Shown piece after piece: positions 16,700-23,688 of a stretch of DNA of 64,000 nucleotides (within the stretch, counting starts at the first letter, position 1; each line of letters starts with the position of its first letter). This DNA comes from Nonomuraea sediminis. GTDB lineage: Bacteria; Actinomycetota; Actinomycetes; Streptosporangiales; Streptosporangiaceae. Where the stretch lies: positions 310,001 through 374,000 of the forward strand of contig NZ_JAHDTI010000010.1 of NCBI RefSeq assembly GCF_018531495.1, given 5' to 3'. The notes under the pieces were generated by a model that was given only the letters and a program-made list of their open reading frames with translations, was not told the DNA's origin and made no database searches. The translations under genes and the position numbers were made by a program.

Positions 16700-18112
16700 T
16701 TGACCCTCACCGCACCCCCCGCGGCCCGTCGGCGTGAGCAGCGCGGCTGGTACTTCTACGACTGGGCCAACTCGGTCTTCTACACCACGATCATCTCGGT
16801 GTTCCTGGGGCCGTACCTGATCCCCGTCGCCAAGACCGCGGCCTGCGCCAAGGACTTCCCGACGGTGCCGTCCGACCAGTGCGTGTCCGGCTTCGACAAG
16901 CTCGTCGAGACCCACCCGGGGCTGGGATACGTCGACGTGCTCGGCGCCGACATCCGGCCGGCCGCCTACTTCGGGCTCATCACCACGGTGGCGGTGCTGC
17001 TGCAGATCGTCTTCCTGCCGGTGGTGGGGGCGCTGGCCGACCACACCGGGCGCAAGCGGGAGATGCTCGGCGGTTTCGCCTACATCGGCGCCCTGGCCAC
17101 CATGTGCCTGTACTTCGTGGCCGGCGACCGCTACCTGCTCGGCGGCGTGCTGTTCGTCGTGGCCAACCTCGCCTACGGCTCCTCGGTGGTCGTCTACGAC
17201 TCCTTCCTGCCGCAGATCTCCACGCCCGACGAGCGCGACGGCGTCTCCTCGCGCGGCTGGGCGATCGGCTACCTGGGCGGCGGGCTGCTGCTCGCGCTGA
17301 ACCTGGTGCTCTACCTCAACCACGAGGGGCTCGGGCTGACCGAGGGCATGTCGGTGCGCATCAGCATGATGTCGGCCGGGCTCTGGTGGGCGATCTTCAC
17401 GATCATCCCGCTGCTCGCGCTGCGCAACCGGCCCGTGGCCGCGCACGAGACCACCGCGGTGCGCTCGGTCGGCGGCAGCTTCAACCAGCTGTGGCGCACG
17501 CTGAAGGACCTGCGCCGCTACCCGCTGACGCTGCTGTTCCTGGTGGCCTACCTGATCTACAACGACGGCGTGCAGACCGTCATCGGCAACAGCGCCGCCT
17601 TCGCCTCCGAGGCGCTCAAGCTGAGCAAGACCGTGCAGATCAGCGCCATCCTCATGGTGCAGTTCGTGGCCTTCTTCGGCGCGCTGCTGATGGGGTGGCT
17701 GGCGCGGCGCTTCGGCGGCAAGCGCACCGTGCTGGGCAGCCTCGTCGTCTGGACGGCCATCGTGGCCGTCGCCTACTTCCTGCGCGAGGGGGCGGCGGTG
17801 CAGTTCTACCTGCTGGCCTTCGCCATCGCGCTGGTGCTCGGCGGCACGCAGGCCCTGTCGCGGTCGCTGTACTCGCAGGTGATCCCGCGCGGCAAGGAGG
17901 CCGAGTACTTCAGCCTCCAGCAGATCAGCGACAAGGGGTCGGCCTTCATCGGCTCGCTGACGGTCTTCACGGCGTTGCAGCTGACCAACAGCTACCGCAT
18001 CGCCATCATCTCGATGGTCGTCTTCTTCATCATCGGGTTCGCCCTGCTGGCGGCCGTCAACTTCCCCAAGGCCATCCGCGCCGCCGGCAACGAGGTCCCC
18101 AGCCGCGTCTGA
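16700..18112 (+). CDS. UMF1-type (Atg22-like) MFS transporter
   Basis: A 470-residue membrane protein of the UMF1 group of the major facilitator superfamily. RGWYFYDWANSVFYTTIISVFLGPYL is the family opening, and GALADHTGRKREMLGGF is the loop 2-3 motif. About twelve membrane helices are visible. Bacterial members have no firmly known substrate; yeast Atg22 effluxes amino acids from the vacuole. TTG 16700 is used because CTAGGAG sits seven bases upstream and the family aligns from there. The gene is nine bases after the GDPD gene, so they are likely cotranscribed. Dispersed repeat DNA begins just after its stop. Confidence 0.87.
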   Translation: MTLTAPPAARRREQRGWYFYDWANSVFYTTIISVFLGPYLIPVAKTAACAKDFPTVPSDQCVSGFDKLVETHPGLGYVDVLGADIRPAAYFGLITTVAVLLQIVFLPVVGALADHTGRKREMLGGFAYIGALATMCLYFVAGDRYLLGGVLFVVANLAYGSSVVVYDSFLPQISTPDERDGVSSRGWAIGYLGGGLLLALNLVLYLNHEGLGLTEGMSVRISMMSAGLWWAIFTIIPLLALRNRPVAAHETTAVRSVGGSFNQLWRTLKDLRRYPLTLLFLVAYLIYNDGVQTVIGNSAAFASEALKLSKTVQISAILMVQFVAFFGALLMGWLARRFGGKRTVLGSLVVWTAIVAVAYFLREGAAVQFYLLAFAIALVLGGTQALSRSLYSQVIPRGKEAEYFSLQQISDKGSAFIGSLTVFTALQLTNSYRIAIISMVVFFIIGFALLAAVNFPKAIRAAGNEVPSRV

Positions 18113-18117
18113 CTTTT

Positions 18118-18290
18118 CCGGTACGGCAAGCCGCGGCCACCGGCCGCCCGCCGTACTTCGGCTGAGGTCCTGAGCCTGGCGCTCGCGGCGAGTCGATGAC
18201 AGTGACCCGCCGTCACGGCGCCCAGGACCGTGGCGACGCCGACCTTCGGGAGGCATCGTCACGGCACCCAAGGCCCCAGCGACGCCGCCC
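18118..18290. repeat. Dispersed intergenic repeat module, running into hxlR-type gene
   Basis: Bases 18120-18220 match the module at 6186-6290 along their length. Both read GTACGGCARGCC, then ACCGGCCGCCCGCCG and ACTTCGGC, and finish with GGCGAGTCGATGACA. Behind it a shorter unit (CGTCACGGCGCCCAGG at 18212, CGTCACGGCACCCAAGG at 18257) is present twice about 46 bases apart. The second copy covers the stop codon of the convergent HxlR gene, so the repeat supplies the end of that protein. Confidence 0.7.
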
Positions 18291-18765
18291 CCGGGGAGGC
18301 GAGGAGCATCGTGCCCGGGCCTGGGGCCGCGCCGGGGCCGCCGGTCACGCGGACCGTGTCCGCCGTCACCTCGCCGCCGCAGTGCGGGCACGTGACGACC
18401 GGCGTGAACTGCTCGCCGCAGGAGTGAACCAGGAGCGCGGGCGGCCCGCCCGGGGGGGTGGACCAGCGGTCGCCCCACGCCATCAGCGTCATCAGCGCGG
18501 GCACGATGTCCTTGCCCGCCTCGGTCAGCACGTACTCGTGCCGCACGGGCCGCTCCTGGTACGGCCTGCGCTCCAGCACGCCCGCGGCCACCAGGTGATC
18601 GAGCCGCCGCGTCAGCAGGTTGCGGGAGATTCCCAGGTCCTCGGCCAGATCGTCGAACCTGCGCAGGCCGAGGAACACATCGCGCAGGATCAGCGGCGTC
18701 CACGGCTCGCCGATCACGCCCACGGCATGGGCGATCGAGCAGTGCATCTCTCCGAACCTGTTCAT
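18259..18765 (-). CDS. HxlR-family transcriptional regulator
   Basis: A 168-residue winged-helix regulator of the HxlR/MarR-like family. The core is CSIAHAVGVIGEPWTPLILRDVFLGLRRFDDLAEDLGISRNLLTRRL, followed by the wing YQERPVRHEYVLTEAG. A CxxC...C pattern (VHSCGE, VTCPHCGG) suggests a small metal- or redox-sensitive site beyond the HTH, with both cysteines of the CPHC knuckle present. The last 30 residues are Gly/Pro/Ala-rich and come from the dispersed repeat, making this longer than usual family members. It is divergent from the SnoaL-like gene and probably controls it through the palindrome at 18791. Confidence 0.88.
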   Translation of the reverse strand: MNRFGEMHCSIAHAVGVIGEPWTPLILRDVFLGLRRFDDLAEDLGISRNLLTRRLDHLVAAGVLERRPYQERPVRHEYVLTEAGKDIVPALMTLMAWGDRWSTPPGGPPALLVHSCGEQFTPVVTCPHCGGEVTADTVRVTGGPGAAPGPGTMLLASPGAASLGPWVP

Positions 18766-18790
18766 GGACCCAGGATAGTGGGTTGATAAA

Positions 18791-18811
18791 GTGAACCTTA
18801 TGTCGGTTCAC
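18791..18811. promoter_or_regulatory. Inverted-repeat operator between HxlR and SnoaL-like genes
   Basis: GTGAACC and GGTTCAC form a perfect 7-bp inverted repeat separated by TTATGTC. The ATG of the SnoaL-like gene (18800) lies inside the spacer. It is 26 bases from the HxlR start, so a dimeric HxlR protein bound there could block the start of the divergent gene. The regulator-site pairing is inference from position. Confidence 0.6.
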
Positions 18812-19306
18812 ATTCAGGACTCACTGGCCCGCGCCTACCGCGCAGCGGGCGAGGCGCACGACCTCGACGCCCTCCTGGCCACCCTCTCCCCCGGCGTGGT
18901 GTTCCACTCGCCGCTCAGCGACCGGGCCCGCTTCGCGGGCCACGACCAGGTCGGCGACCTGTTCACCGCCGTCTTCTCCGTGCTGTCGGGCATCCGCTAC
19001 CACACCGACGTCGGCGACGACACGACCCGCATGCTCGGCGCCACGGCCCGCCTCGGCAGGCAGTCCCTGGAGGAGGCGGCGCTGCTCCGCTTCGACGACG
19101 ACGGCCTCGTCGCCGAGATCACCATGTGGATCCGGCCGCTGCCGGCCCTGACCGCCCTGATGGCCGCCCTCGGCCCCGTCATGGCCCGCTCCACCGGCAG
19201 GCCCGGCCTCCCGCTCCTCGTCTCGGCCGCCGTGAAACCCCTGGCCACCCTCACCCGCATGGGCGACCGCACCCTGGTCCCCCTCCTCACCCGCCCCCGC
19301 CCCTGA
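18800..19306 (+). CDS. SnoaL/NTF2-like fold protein
   Basis: A 168-residue protein with an NTF2/SnoaL-like domain in its first 115 residues (YRAAGEAHDLDALLATLSPGVVFHSPLS, then RFAGHDQVGDLF and ALLRFDDDGLVAEITMWIRP). This cone-shaped fold is used by small isomerases, dehydratases and binding proteins. The C-terminal 45 residues are hydrophobic and basic. ATG 18800 (MSVHIQDS) is preferred to the GTG at 18791. It is divergent from and probably repressed by the HxlR protein, an arrangement common for detoxification genes. The reaction is not known. Confidence 0.75.
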   Translation: MSVHIQDSLARAYRAAGEAHDLDALLATLSPGVVFHSPLSDRARFAGHDQVGDLFTAVFSVLSGIRYHTDVGDDTTRMLGATARLGRQSLEEAALLRFDDDGLVAEITMWIRPLPALTALMAALGPVMARSTGRPGLPLLVSAAVKPLATLTRMGDRTLVPLLTRPRP

Positions 19307-19424
19307 CCTTCACCCACGACATGCCGGCGCGGGCCGTACACCGGCTCCACACGACCCGCGCCGGTCGTCCGTGCGGGCCATTGAAGCGCCGCACAGAAAA
19401 GAGAGCGGTGCTCTTGACGCATGC

Positions 19425-19459
19425 GCTCTGTTGCGAGAGCATTGCTCTCGCAACAGAGC
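19425..19459. promoter_or_regulatory. Perfect 35-bp palindrome, TetR-type operator
   Basis: Two perfect 17-base arms (19425-19441 and 19443-19459) are separated by a single T. The inner part reads GAGAGCATTGCTCTC, a form common for TetR-family operators in actinomycetes, flanked by TTGC/GCAA. TTGACG at 19414-19419 is a likely -35, which puts the palindrome over the -10 and start of transcription of the membrane-protein gene at 19484. No TetR gene is in the window. Confidence 0.75.
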
Positions 19460-19483
19460 AACGATCCTCGTCAGGAGACACCT

Positions 19484-20074
19484 GTGAAGCGCTCCCCCCT
19501 CACCGCGCTGGCGTTCGGCCTCGCGGGCATCGCGTTCTTCGTCTACCCGGCCATCCGCCCGTCAGGGGACGACTCCGTGGCGATGGCCTCGGCGAACTGG
19601 GTCAACGGGCACCTGTCGGCCATGCTGGGATTCGTTCTGCTCGGGCTGGCCGTACTCGGGCTGCACGAGCGGCTCGGCGACCGGCTGTCGCTGCGGGCGG
19701 CCGTGGTCACCTGGATCGGCGCGGGGCTCACGCTGCCGTACTACGGCGCCGAGGACTTCGGGCTGCACGTCATCGCCCGCCACTACCCCGACACGACCGC
19801 CACCCTGGCGCAGGAGTTCCGTTTCGGCACCATTCCTGTCACCATGTTCGCCGTCGGCCTGGCGCTGCTCGGCGTCGGCGCGATCATGGCCGCGGTGGCC
19901 GTCTGGCGGACCGGGGTGCTGCCCAAGTGGAGCGCCGTGCCGCTCGCCGCCGGATTTGCCCTGTTCATCCCGCAGTTCTTCGGTCCCTACTCCCTGCGGA
20001 TCGCCCACGGGGCGCTCATCGCGGTGGGCGGACTGTGGCTGGCGTGGGAGATGTGGCGCTCGCGTACGGCCTAA
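19484..20074 (+). CDS. Membrane protein of unknown function behind TetR-type operator
   Basis: A 196-residue protein with about six hydrophobic helices and short loops. GTG 19484 is chosen because AGGAG lies seven bases upstream; the longer in-frame ATG at 19421 would place the palindrome within the coding sequence. Helices include LTALAFGLAGIAFFVYPAI and GHLSAMLGFVLLGLAVLGL, with conserved-looking charged residues between (NWVNGH, YYGAEDFGLHVIARHY). I do not recognise the family. Control by a perfect TetR-type palindrome suggests induction by a small molecule. It sits between the HxlR/SnoaL pair and rbpA. Confidence 0.75.
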   Translation: MKRSPLTALAFGLAGIAFFVYPAIRPSGDDSVAMASANWVNGHLSAMLGFVLLGLAVLGLHERLGDRLSLRAAVVTWIGAGLTLPYYGAEDFGLHVIARHYPDTTATLAQEFRFGTIPVTMFAVGLALLGVGAIMAAVAVWRTGVLPKWSAVPLAAGFALFIPQFFGPYSLRIAHGALIAVGGLWLAWEMWRSRTA

Positions 20075-20111
20075 CTACTGCCGAAGAGCGCGGTTGGATC
20101 ACCCTGCAGGT

Positions 20112-20138
20112 GGGAATCCCATCACGGTACCAAGCGTT
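20112..20138 (+). promoter_or_regulatory. SigR-type promoter of rbpA
   Basis: GGGAAT at 20112-20117 and GTT at 20136-20138 are separated by exactly 18 bases. This equals the SigR (thiol oxidative stress sigma factor) consensus GGGAAT-N18-GTT known from Streptomyces, where rbpA is a SigR target. It lies about 59 bases before the rbpA ATG. Confidence 0.75.
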
Positions 20139-20196
20139 ACACACCGTGGGAGACAGACCCCCCTTCTTCAGGGGGCCCTGTAGGAGGCATTTAGAC

Positions 20197-20541
20197 ATGG
20201 GCGAGCGCGCGCTTCGTGGCACCCGGCTCGGGGCAACCAGCTACGAGAACGACCGTAACACGGACCTGGCCCCACGCCAGGAGGTGTCCTACACCTGTCC
20301 CAAGGGCCACGTCTTCGAGGTTCCGCTTGCCGCAGAGGCCGAGATTCCCGCGACCTGGGAGTGCCGGATGTGCGGCGCGACAGCGGCTCGGCTGGACGGC
20401 GAGCAGCCGGAGTCCAAGAAGACCAAGCCCCCACGGACCCACTGGGACATGCTCCTGGAGCGCAGGTCGATCGAAGACCTGGAAGAGGTGCTCAACGAGA
20501 GGCTGGCGGTCCTGAGGGCCCAGCGTCGCAAGAGCGCCTGA
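20197..20541 (+). CDS. rbpA: RNA polymerase-binding protein RbpA
   Basis: A 114-residue protein recognisable along its whole length as RbpA, the actinobacterial factor that binds the principal sigma factor and the RNA polymerase beta subunit, stabilises open complexes and lowers sensitivity to rifampicin. MGERALRGTRLGATSYENDR is the N-terminal tail and core. Cys residues in YTCPKGH and ECRMCGA form the core zinc site. RTHWDMLLERRSIEDLEEVL is the basic linker and sigma-interacting helix. ATG 20197 follows TAGGAGG at 20181. A SigR-type promoter precedes it and a strong terminator follows. Confidence 0.97.
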   Translation: MGERALRGTRLGATSYENDRNTDLAPRQEVSYTCPKGHVFEVPLAAEAEIPATWECRMCGATAARLDGEQPESKKTKPPRTHWDMLLERRSIEDLEEVLNERLAVLRAQRRKSA

Positions 20542-20555
20542 CGATTCTCACGGTG

Positions 20556-20585
20556 AAAGACCCCGGGCATCAGCCCGGGGTCTTT
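20556..20585. terminator. Rho-independent terminator after rbpA
   Basis: AAAGACCCCGGGC (20556-20568) pairs perfectly with GCCCGGGGTCTTT (20573-20585) around an ATCA loop, a 13-bp stem followed by TG and T residues. It lies between the converging ends of rbpA and the amine oxidase gene. The A/T ends of the stem let it act on both strands. Confidence 0.92.
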
Positions 20586-20597
20586 TGTTCTGCGGCT

Positions 20598-22088
20598 TCA
20601 GATCTGGCTGAGGATCTCGCAGGCGGTGCGCTCGCCGGACACCACCGCGGCGTTCATCGTGGCGTTTTCCACGTCGGTGTGCTCACCCGCGAAATGGATC
20701 CGCCCCTCCTGGACCGCCTCGTACCCGGCGATCGAGGTGTACTGCCCGATCCTGTAGTAGTGGTAGGCGCCGAGCTGCCAGGGAGCGCGCGACCAGTGGT
20801 CCTCGTAGGCCTTGCCGGTGTAGGCGGCCGTGGTGCCGGGATACATGTGCTCGATCTGGGACAGGAACCAGTTCACGTCCGCGGTCGGCGCCGGGCCGTG
20901 GGGCGCGCCGGTGAGGGTGTCGCGGGCGACGTTCCCGCCGGGAAAGACGACCTGGAGGGCAGGTGTGCCGGTGGGACCCGACACGGCCGAGCCGTCCCAC
21001 GCGGTCTGGTACCCCTGCGGGCCGGTGTTGGTGATGCCGTTGTAGCCGAGGGAGGGCCAGGTCTTCCTGGAGAGCTGGACGGTGATCTTGCCGCTCTGCC
21101 CCATCCCCTGCTGCCGGATCGCGGTCAGCTTGAGTGACGACAGGCTCGCCCCGGAAAGGTCCACGTTGCGGAGCGTGCTGAACGGCAGTGCCAGCACCAC
21201 GTGGTCGGCGGTCACGGTGACCGTACTGCCGCCGTGGTCGAACGTGCAGGTGTAGCTGTCGTCGCTGTTGCGGCGCAGCGCGAGAAGCTGGTGGCCCTGC
21301 TGGACGGTCCCGGCCGGTAGACGGTCTACCATGCCACTCACGATCTGGTCGTTCCCGCCGACGATGTGGTACTTCTCGTCGAAACCGGGCCCCCCGTCGA
21401 ACGTTCTCGACTTGCCGAGGAAATTGATCATGCCGAGGGCGGAGCTCTCGGCGGGTTCACCCCCGGACTGCAGCTGGAGCGACTGGATCACCTGGCCGAG
21501 CCGCGACTCCGGAGCGAGCCCGATCTCGGTGAGGTAGTCCAGACAGGACATGTTGTCCAGCCGGTACGCCTCGGCGTTGTAGCTGTTGTACCGGGCGGTC
21601 CCCGCCGCGAGGTAGGAGGAATGGAAGGCCCCATAGGCCTGGGCGACCCAGTCCTCCTGCTGCTGGACCCCGGTGTAGAGGGCGCCGTCGATCCAGGCGG
21701 CGTAGTCGCCGGTGAGCGCCCCGCCACCCGCGTTCTCGCGCTGCAGGCCCAGGCCGTTGGCCAGCCGTAAGATCTCGGTGTCGGTCGAGCTGATGAACGA
21801 CCCGCCGCGCTCGGCGACCAGGCCGTTGTCGAAGAAGCCGCGCAGCGACCAGCAGCGGCCGCCGATGTGGGTCGTGTCCGCGTCGTACACCGTCGCGCGG
21901 ACCGGACGGGTGCCGGTCCAGAGCGAGTGCGCGCAGCGGAGGCCGGCGAGCCCTGCGCCGACGATGACCACGCGCGGATCGGTGGCTGCCGACGCCGGTG
22001 CTGCCGTCGGCAGTACGGCGGCCGCAGCGGCCGCGGCGATGAATCCGCGTCTGGTCAAGGTGCGTTCGGAGGCGGTGACATCGCGCAT
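20598..22088 (-). CDS. Tat-exported flavin monoamine oxidase
   Basis: A 496-residue FAD amine oxidase. The N-terminus has a twin-arginine signal (TRRGFIAAAAAAAVLPTAAPASA), so it is exported folded. The FAD-binding GAGLAGLRCAHSL motif is at about 44, the GGR motif is in IGGRCWSLRG, and the C-terminal FAGEHTDVENATMNAAVVSGERTA is the second FAD motif. It should oxidise a primary or secondary amine to an aldehyde with release of peroxide and ammonia outside the cell. ATG 22088 has GGGAG upstream. It is divergent from a LacI-family gene across a perfect 20-bp palindrome. Confidence 0.9.
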   Translation of the reverse strand: MRDVTASERTLTRRGFIAAAAAAAVLPTAAPASAATDPRVVIVGAGLAGLRCAHSLWTGTRPVRATVYDADTTHIGGRCWSLRGFFDNGLVAERGGSFISSTDTEILRLANGLGLQRENAGGGALTGDYAAWIDGALYTGVQQQEDWVAQAYGAFHSSYLAAGTARYNSYNAEAYRLDNMSCLDYLTEIGLAPESRLGQVIQSLQLQSGGEPAESSALGMINFLGKSRTFDGGPGFDEKYHIVGGNDQIVSGMVDRLPAGTVQQGHQLLALRRNSDDSYTCTFDHGGSTVTVTADHVVLALPFSTLRNVDLSGASLSSLKLTAIRQQGMGQSGKITVQLSRKTWPSLGYNGITNTGPQGYQTAWDGSAVSGPTGTPALQVVFPGGNVARDTLTGAPHGPAPTADVNWFLSQIEHMYPGTTAAYTGKAYEDHWSRAPWQLGAYHYYRIGQYTSIAGYEAVQEGRIHFAGEHTDVENATMNAAVVSGERTACEILSQI

Positions 22089-22130
22089 GGGTCCGTGCTC
22101 CCTCTGTCGTCGAGTTGGAGTGGAGCCTGA

Positions 22131-22150
22131 GTGAAAGAACGTTCTTTCAC
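22131..22150. promoter_or_regulatory. LacI-type operator between amine oxidase and regulator genes
   Basis: GTGAAAGAACGTTCTTTCAC is a perfect 20-bp palindrome with the central CG typical of LacI/GalR operators. It lies 22 bases upstream of the LacI start and 42 upstream of the amine oxidase start. It is well placed to repress both genes, so autoregulation and control of the oxidase are likely. Confidence 0.85.
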
Positions 22151-22172
22151 AAGACCTGGCACGATCTGGGCC

Positions 22173-23171
22173 ATGAACCACTTACCACGTGTGCGGCTCG
22201 TGGACGTCGCCGTCGCCGCCGAGGTGTCCACCAGCACCGTTTCCGCCGCGCTGAACGGGACCGGCCGCCTGTCCGACACGACGCGGGAGCGGGTGCGCGA
22301 GGCGGCCCGACGCCTGGGCTACCGGCCCGACCCCACCGCCCGGCTGCTGCGCGCCGGTCACACGCGGCTGATCGGCCTGGCGGCCCGCGAGTACGTCGAG
22401 AGCCCGTGGGTCTACGTCGAGCACGCCTACTTCACGCAACTCGTCACCGGCGCGGCGCGAGCAGCGCACCGCAGGGGCTATGCCATCGTGCTCCTGCCGA
22501 CCCTGTCCAGGGACGACTACTGGCTCGACATCCCCCTGGACGGCATCTACATCGCGGATCCGGTCGCCGACGATCCGGTGGTCGGCAACTGCGTCGCCGC
22601 TGGCATCCCGGTGATCGCCAACGTTCCGCACGCCGAGGGCCTGCTGCCCTGGGTCGGCTGCGACCACGACGCCGCCGTCCGGCACGCCCTCACCCACCTG
22701 TACGAGGCCGGAGCCAGGAACATCGCGGTGATCGCCGGCGAGTCCACCGCGCTGTTCCACCGGACGTCGGTCCGCGCCTGCGAGAGCTGGTCCGCCGAGC
22801 GCGACCTGCCCGCCTGGATCGTCCGCACCCGGGAGCCGGGCAACCGTGACGTGCTCGCGGCCGTCGAGCAGGTGCTCTGCGCGCCGCGGCCGCCCGATGC
22901 GATTCTCACGCTGGTGGAGGCGAGCACTCCGCTCGTCGTCGAGACGATCAGGCGGCTGGGCAGGTCGATCCCCGACGACGTGCTCCTGGTGTGCACGACG
23001 GAGGATCCCGCCTCGGCGCGCACCGATCCCGCCGTCAGCACGCTCAGCTTCCGCCCCGCGCAGACGGCCGAGGCCGCGATCGCTCTGCTCATCGACGGCC
23101 GCAGAGGAGAACCGGTAACCGCGGAACTGCACATCCGGGCGTCATCCACCCGTCCTGGACCGCAGCGGTGA
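22173..23171 (+). CDS. LacI-family transcriptional regulator
   Basis: A 332-residue LacI/GalR repressor. The HTH and hinge are VRLVDVAVAAEVSTSTVSAALNGTGRLSDTTRERVREAARRLGYRPDPTARLLR, and the rest is a periplasmic-binding-protein-like sensor. ATG 22173 is chosen because the family starts just before the HTH; the in-frame GTG at 22131 begins the operator itself. The effector is not evident. The gene lies next to an amine oxidase gene and a remnant of a GH38 mannosidase gene, so it may once have controlled glycan use. Confidence 0.9.
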   Translation: MNHLPRVRLVDVAVAAEVSTSTVSAALNGTGRLSDTTRERVREAARRLGYRPDPTARLLRAGHTRLIGLAAREYVESPWVYVEHAYFTQLVTGAARAAHRRGYAIVLLPTLSRDDYWLDIPLDGIYIADPVADDPVVGNCVAAGIPVIANVPHAEGLLPWVGCDHDAAVRHALTHLYEAGARNIAVIAGESTALFHRTSVRACESWSAERDLPAWIVRTREPGNRDVLAAVEQVLCAPRPPDAILTLVEASTPLVVETIRRLGRSIPDDVLLVCTTEDPASARTDPAVSTLSFRPAQTAEAAIALLIDGRRGEPVTAELHIRASSTRPGPQR

Positions 23172-23279
23172 TCAGCGCCTCCGCCCTCTCCTTGATGCCG
23201 CTCTGCAGTATTTGGGCGGAGAATCACCCGATTCCGTTCGCGACCTGCCGAGCCGGCTCGTCGGCTAGCGTTACCGTCC

Positions 23280-23561
23280 GTGACCAGCCAGGAATCTCCT
23301 TTCTCCGTCCTCGACGCTCCGAACGTGGTCCTCGACGCCGTCGAGAAGAGCGAGGACTCCGGCGAATTCGTGCTCCGGCTCCTCGAGGGCGACGGCGAAC
23401 AGGCGAACGCGAGGATCAGGGGCGCGCACCGCATCGTTCAAGCCAGGCGGGGCAACACCGTCGAGGACGCCCTCGAAGAACTCCCCATCGCCGCCGACGG
23501 CTGCGTCGCCGTGAGCTTCCGGCCGTTCGAGGTCGTGATCCTGATCCTCACCCTCGGCTGA
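23280..23561 (+). pseudogene. C-terminal remnant of a GH38 alpha-mannosidase
   Basis: The 93 codons from GTG 23280 match only the final C-terminal beta-sandwich segment of family 38 alpha-mannosidases: FSVLDAPNVVLDAVEKSEDS, LRLLEGDGEQANARI, then the end motif SFRPFEVVILIL. Intact enzymes are around 1000 residues, so the catalytic domain is missing and no other part is found upstream. It is probably a leftover after deletion, sitting behind a LacI-type regulator of the kind that accompanies such genes. It might be transcribed but should have no enzyme activity. Confidence 0.7.
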
Positions 23562-23688
23562 GCCCTCCGGGCGGCACGGGCGGATCAGCGGACTTGGCGA
23601 GGTCTGGGGATCCCCAATGCCATCACCCGAACTCCTCGTAAACATCCCGCAACGGTCCGCGTGCTCGACTGGGTGAGGGGCATGCGGT

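Noticed and set aside
15314..18811. A 1165-codon open frame on the minus strand
   Set aside because: It is the antisense shadow of the TrmH, GDPD, UMF1 and HxlR region. Its translation is Arg/Gln/His-rich low-complexity sequence without domains.
20088..20104. GCGGTTGGATCACC resembling the 3' end of 16S rRNA
   Set aside because: Only about 14 bases match and no other rRNA sequence surrounds it; it lies in the rbpA upstream region, so chance is the better explanation.
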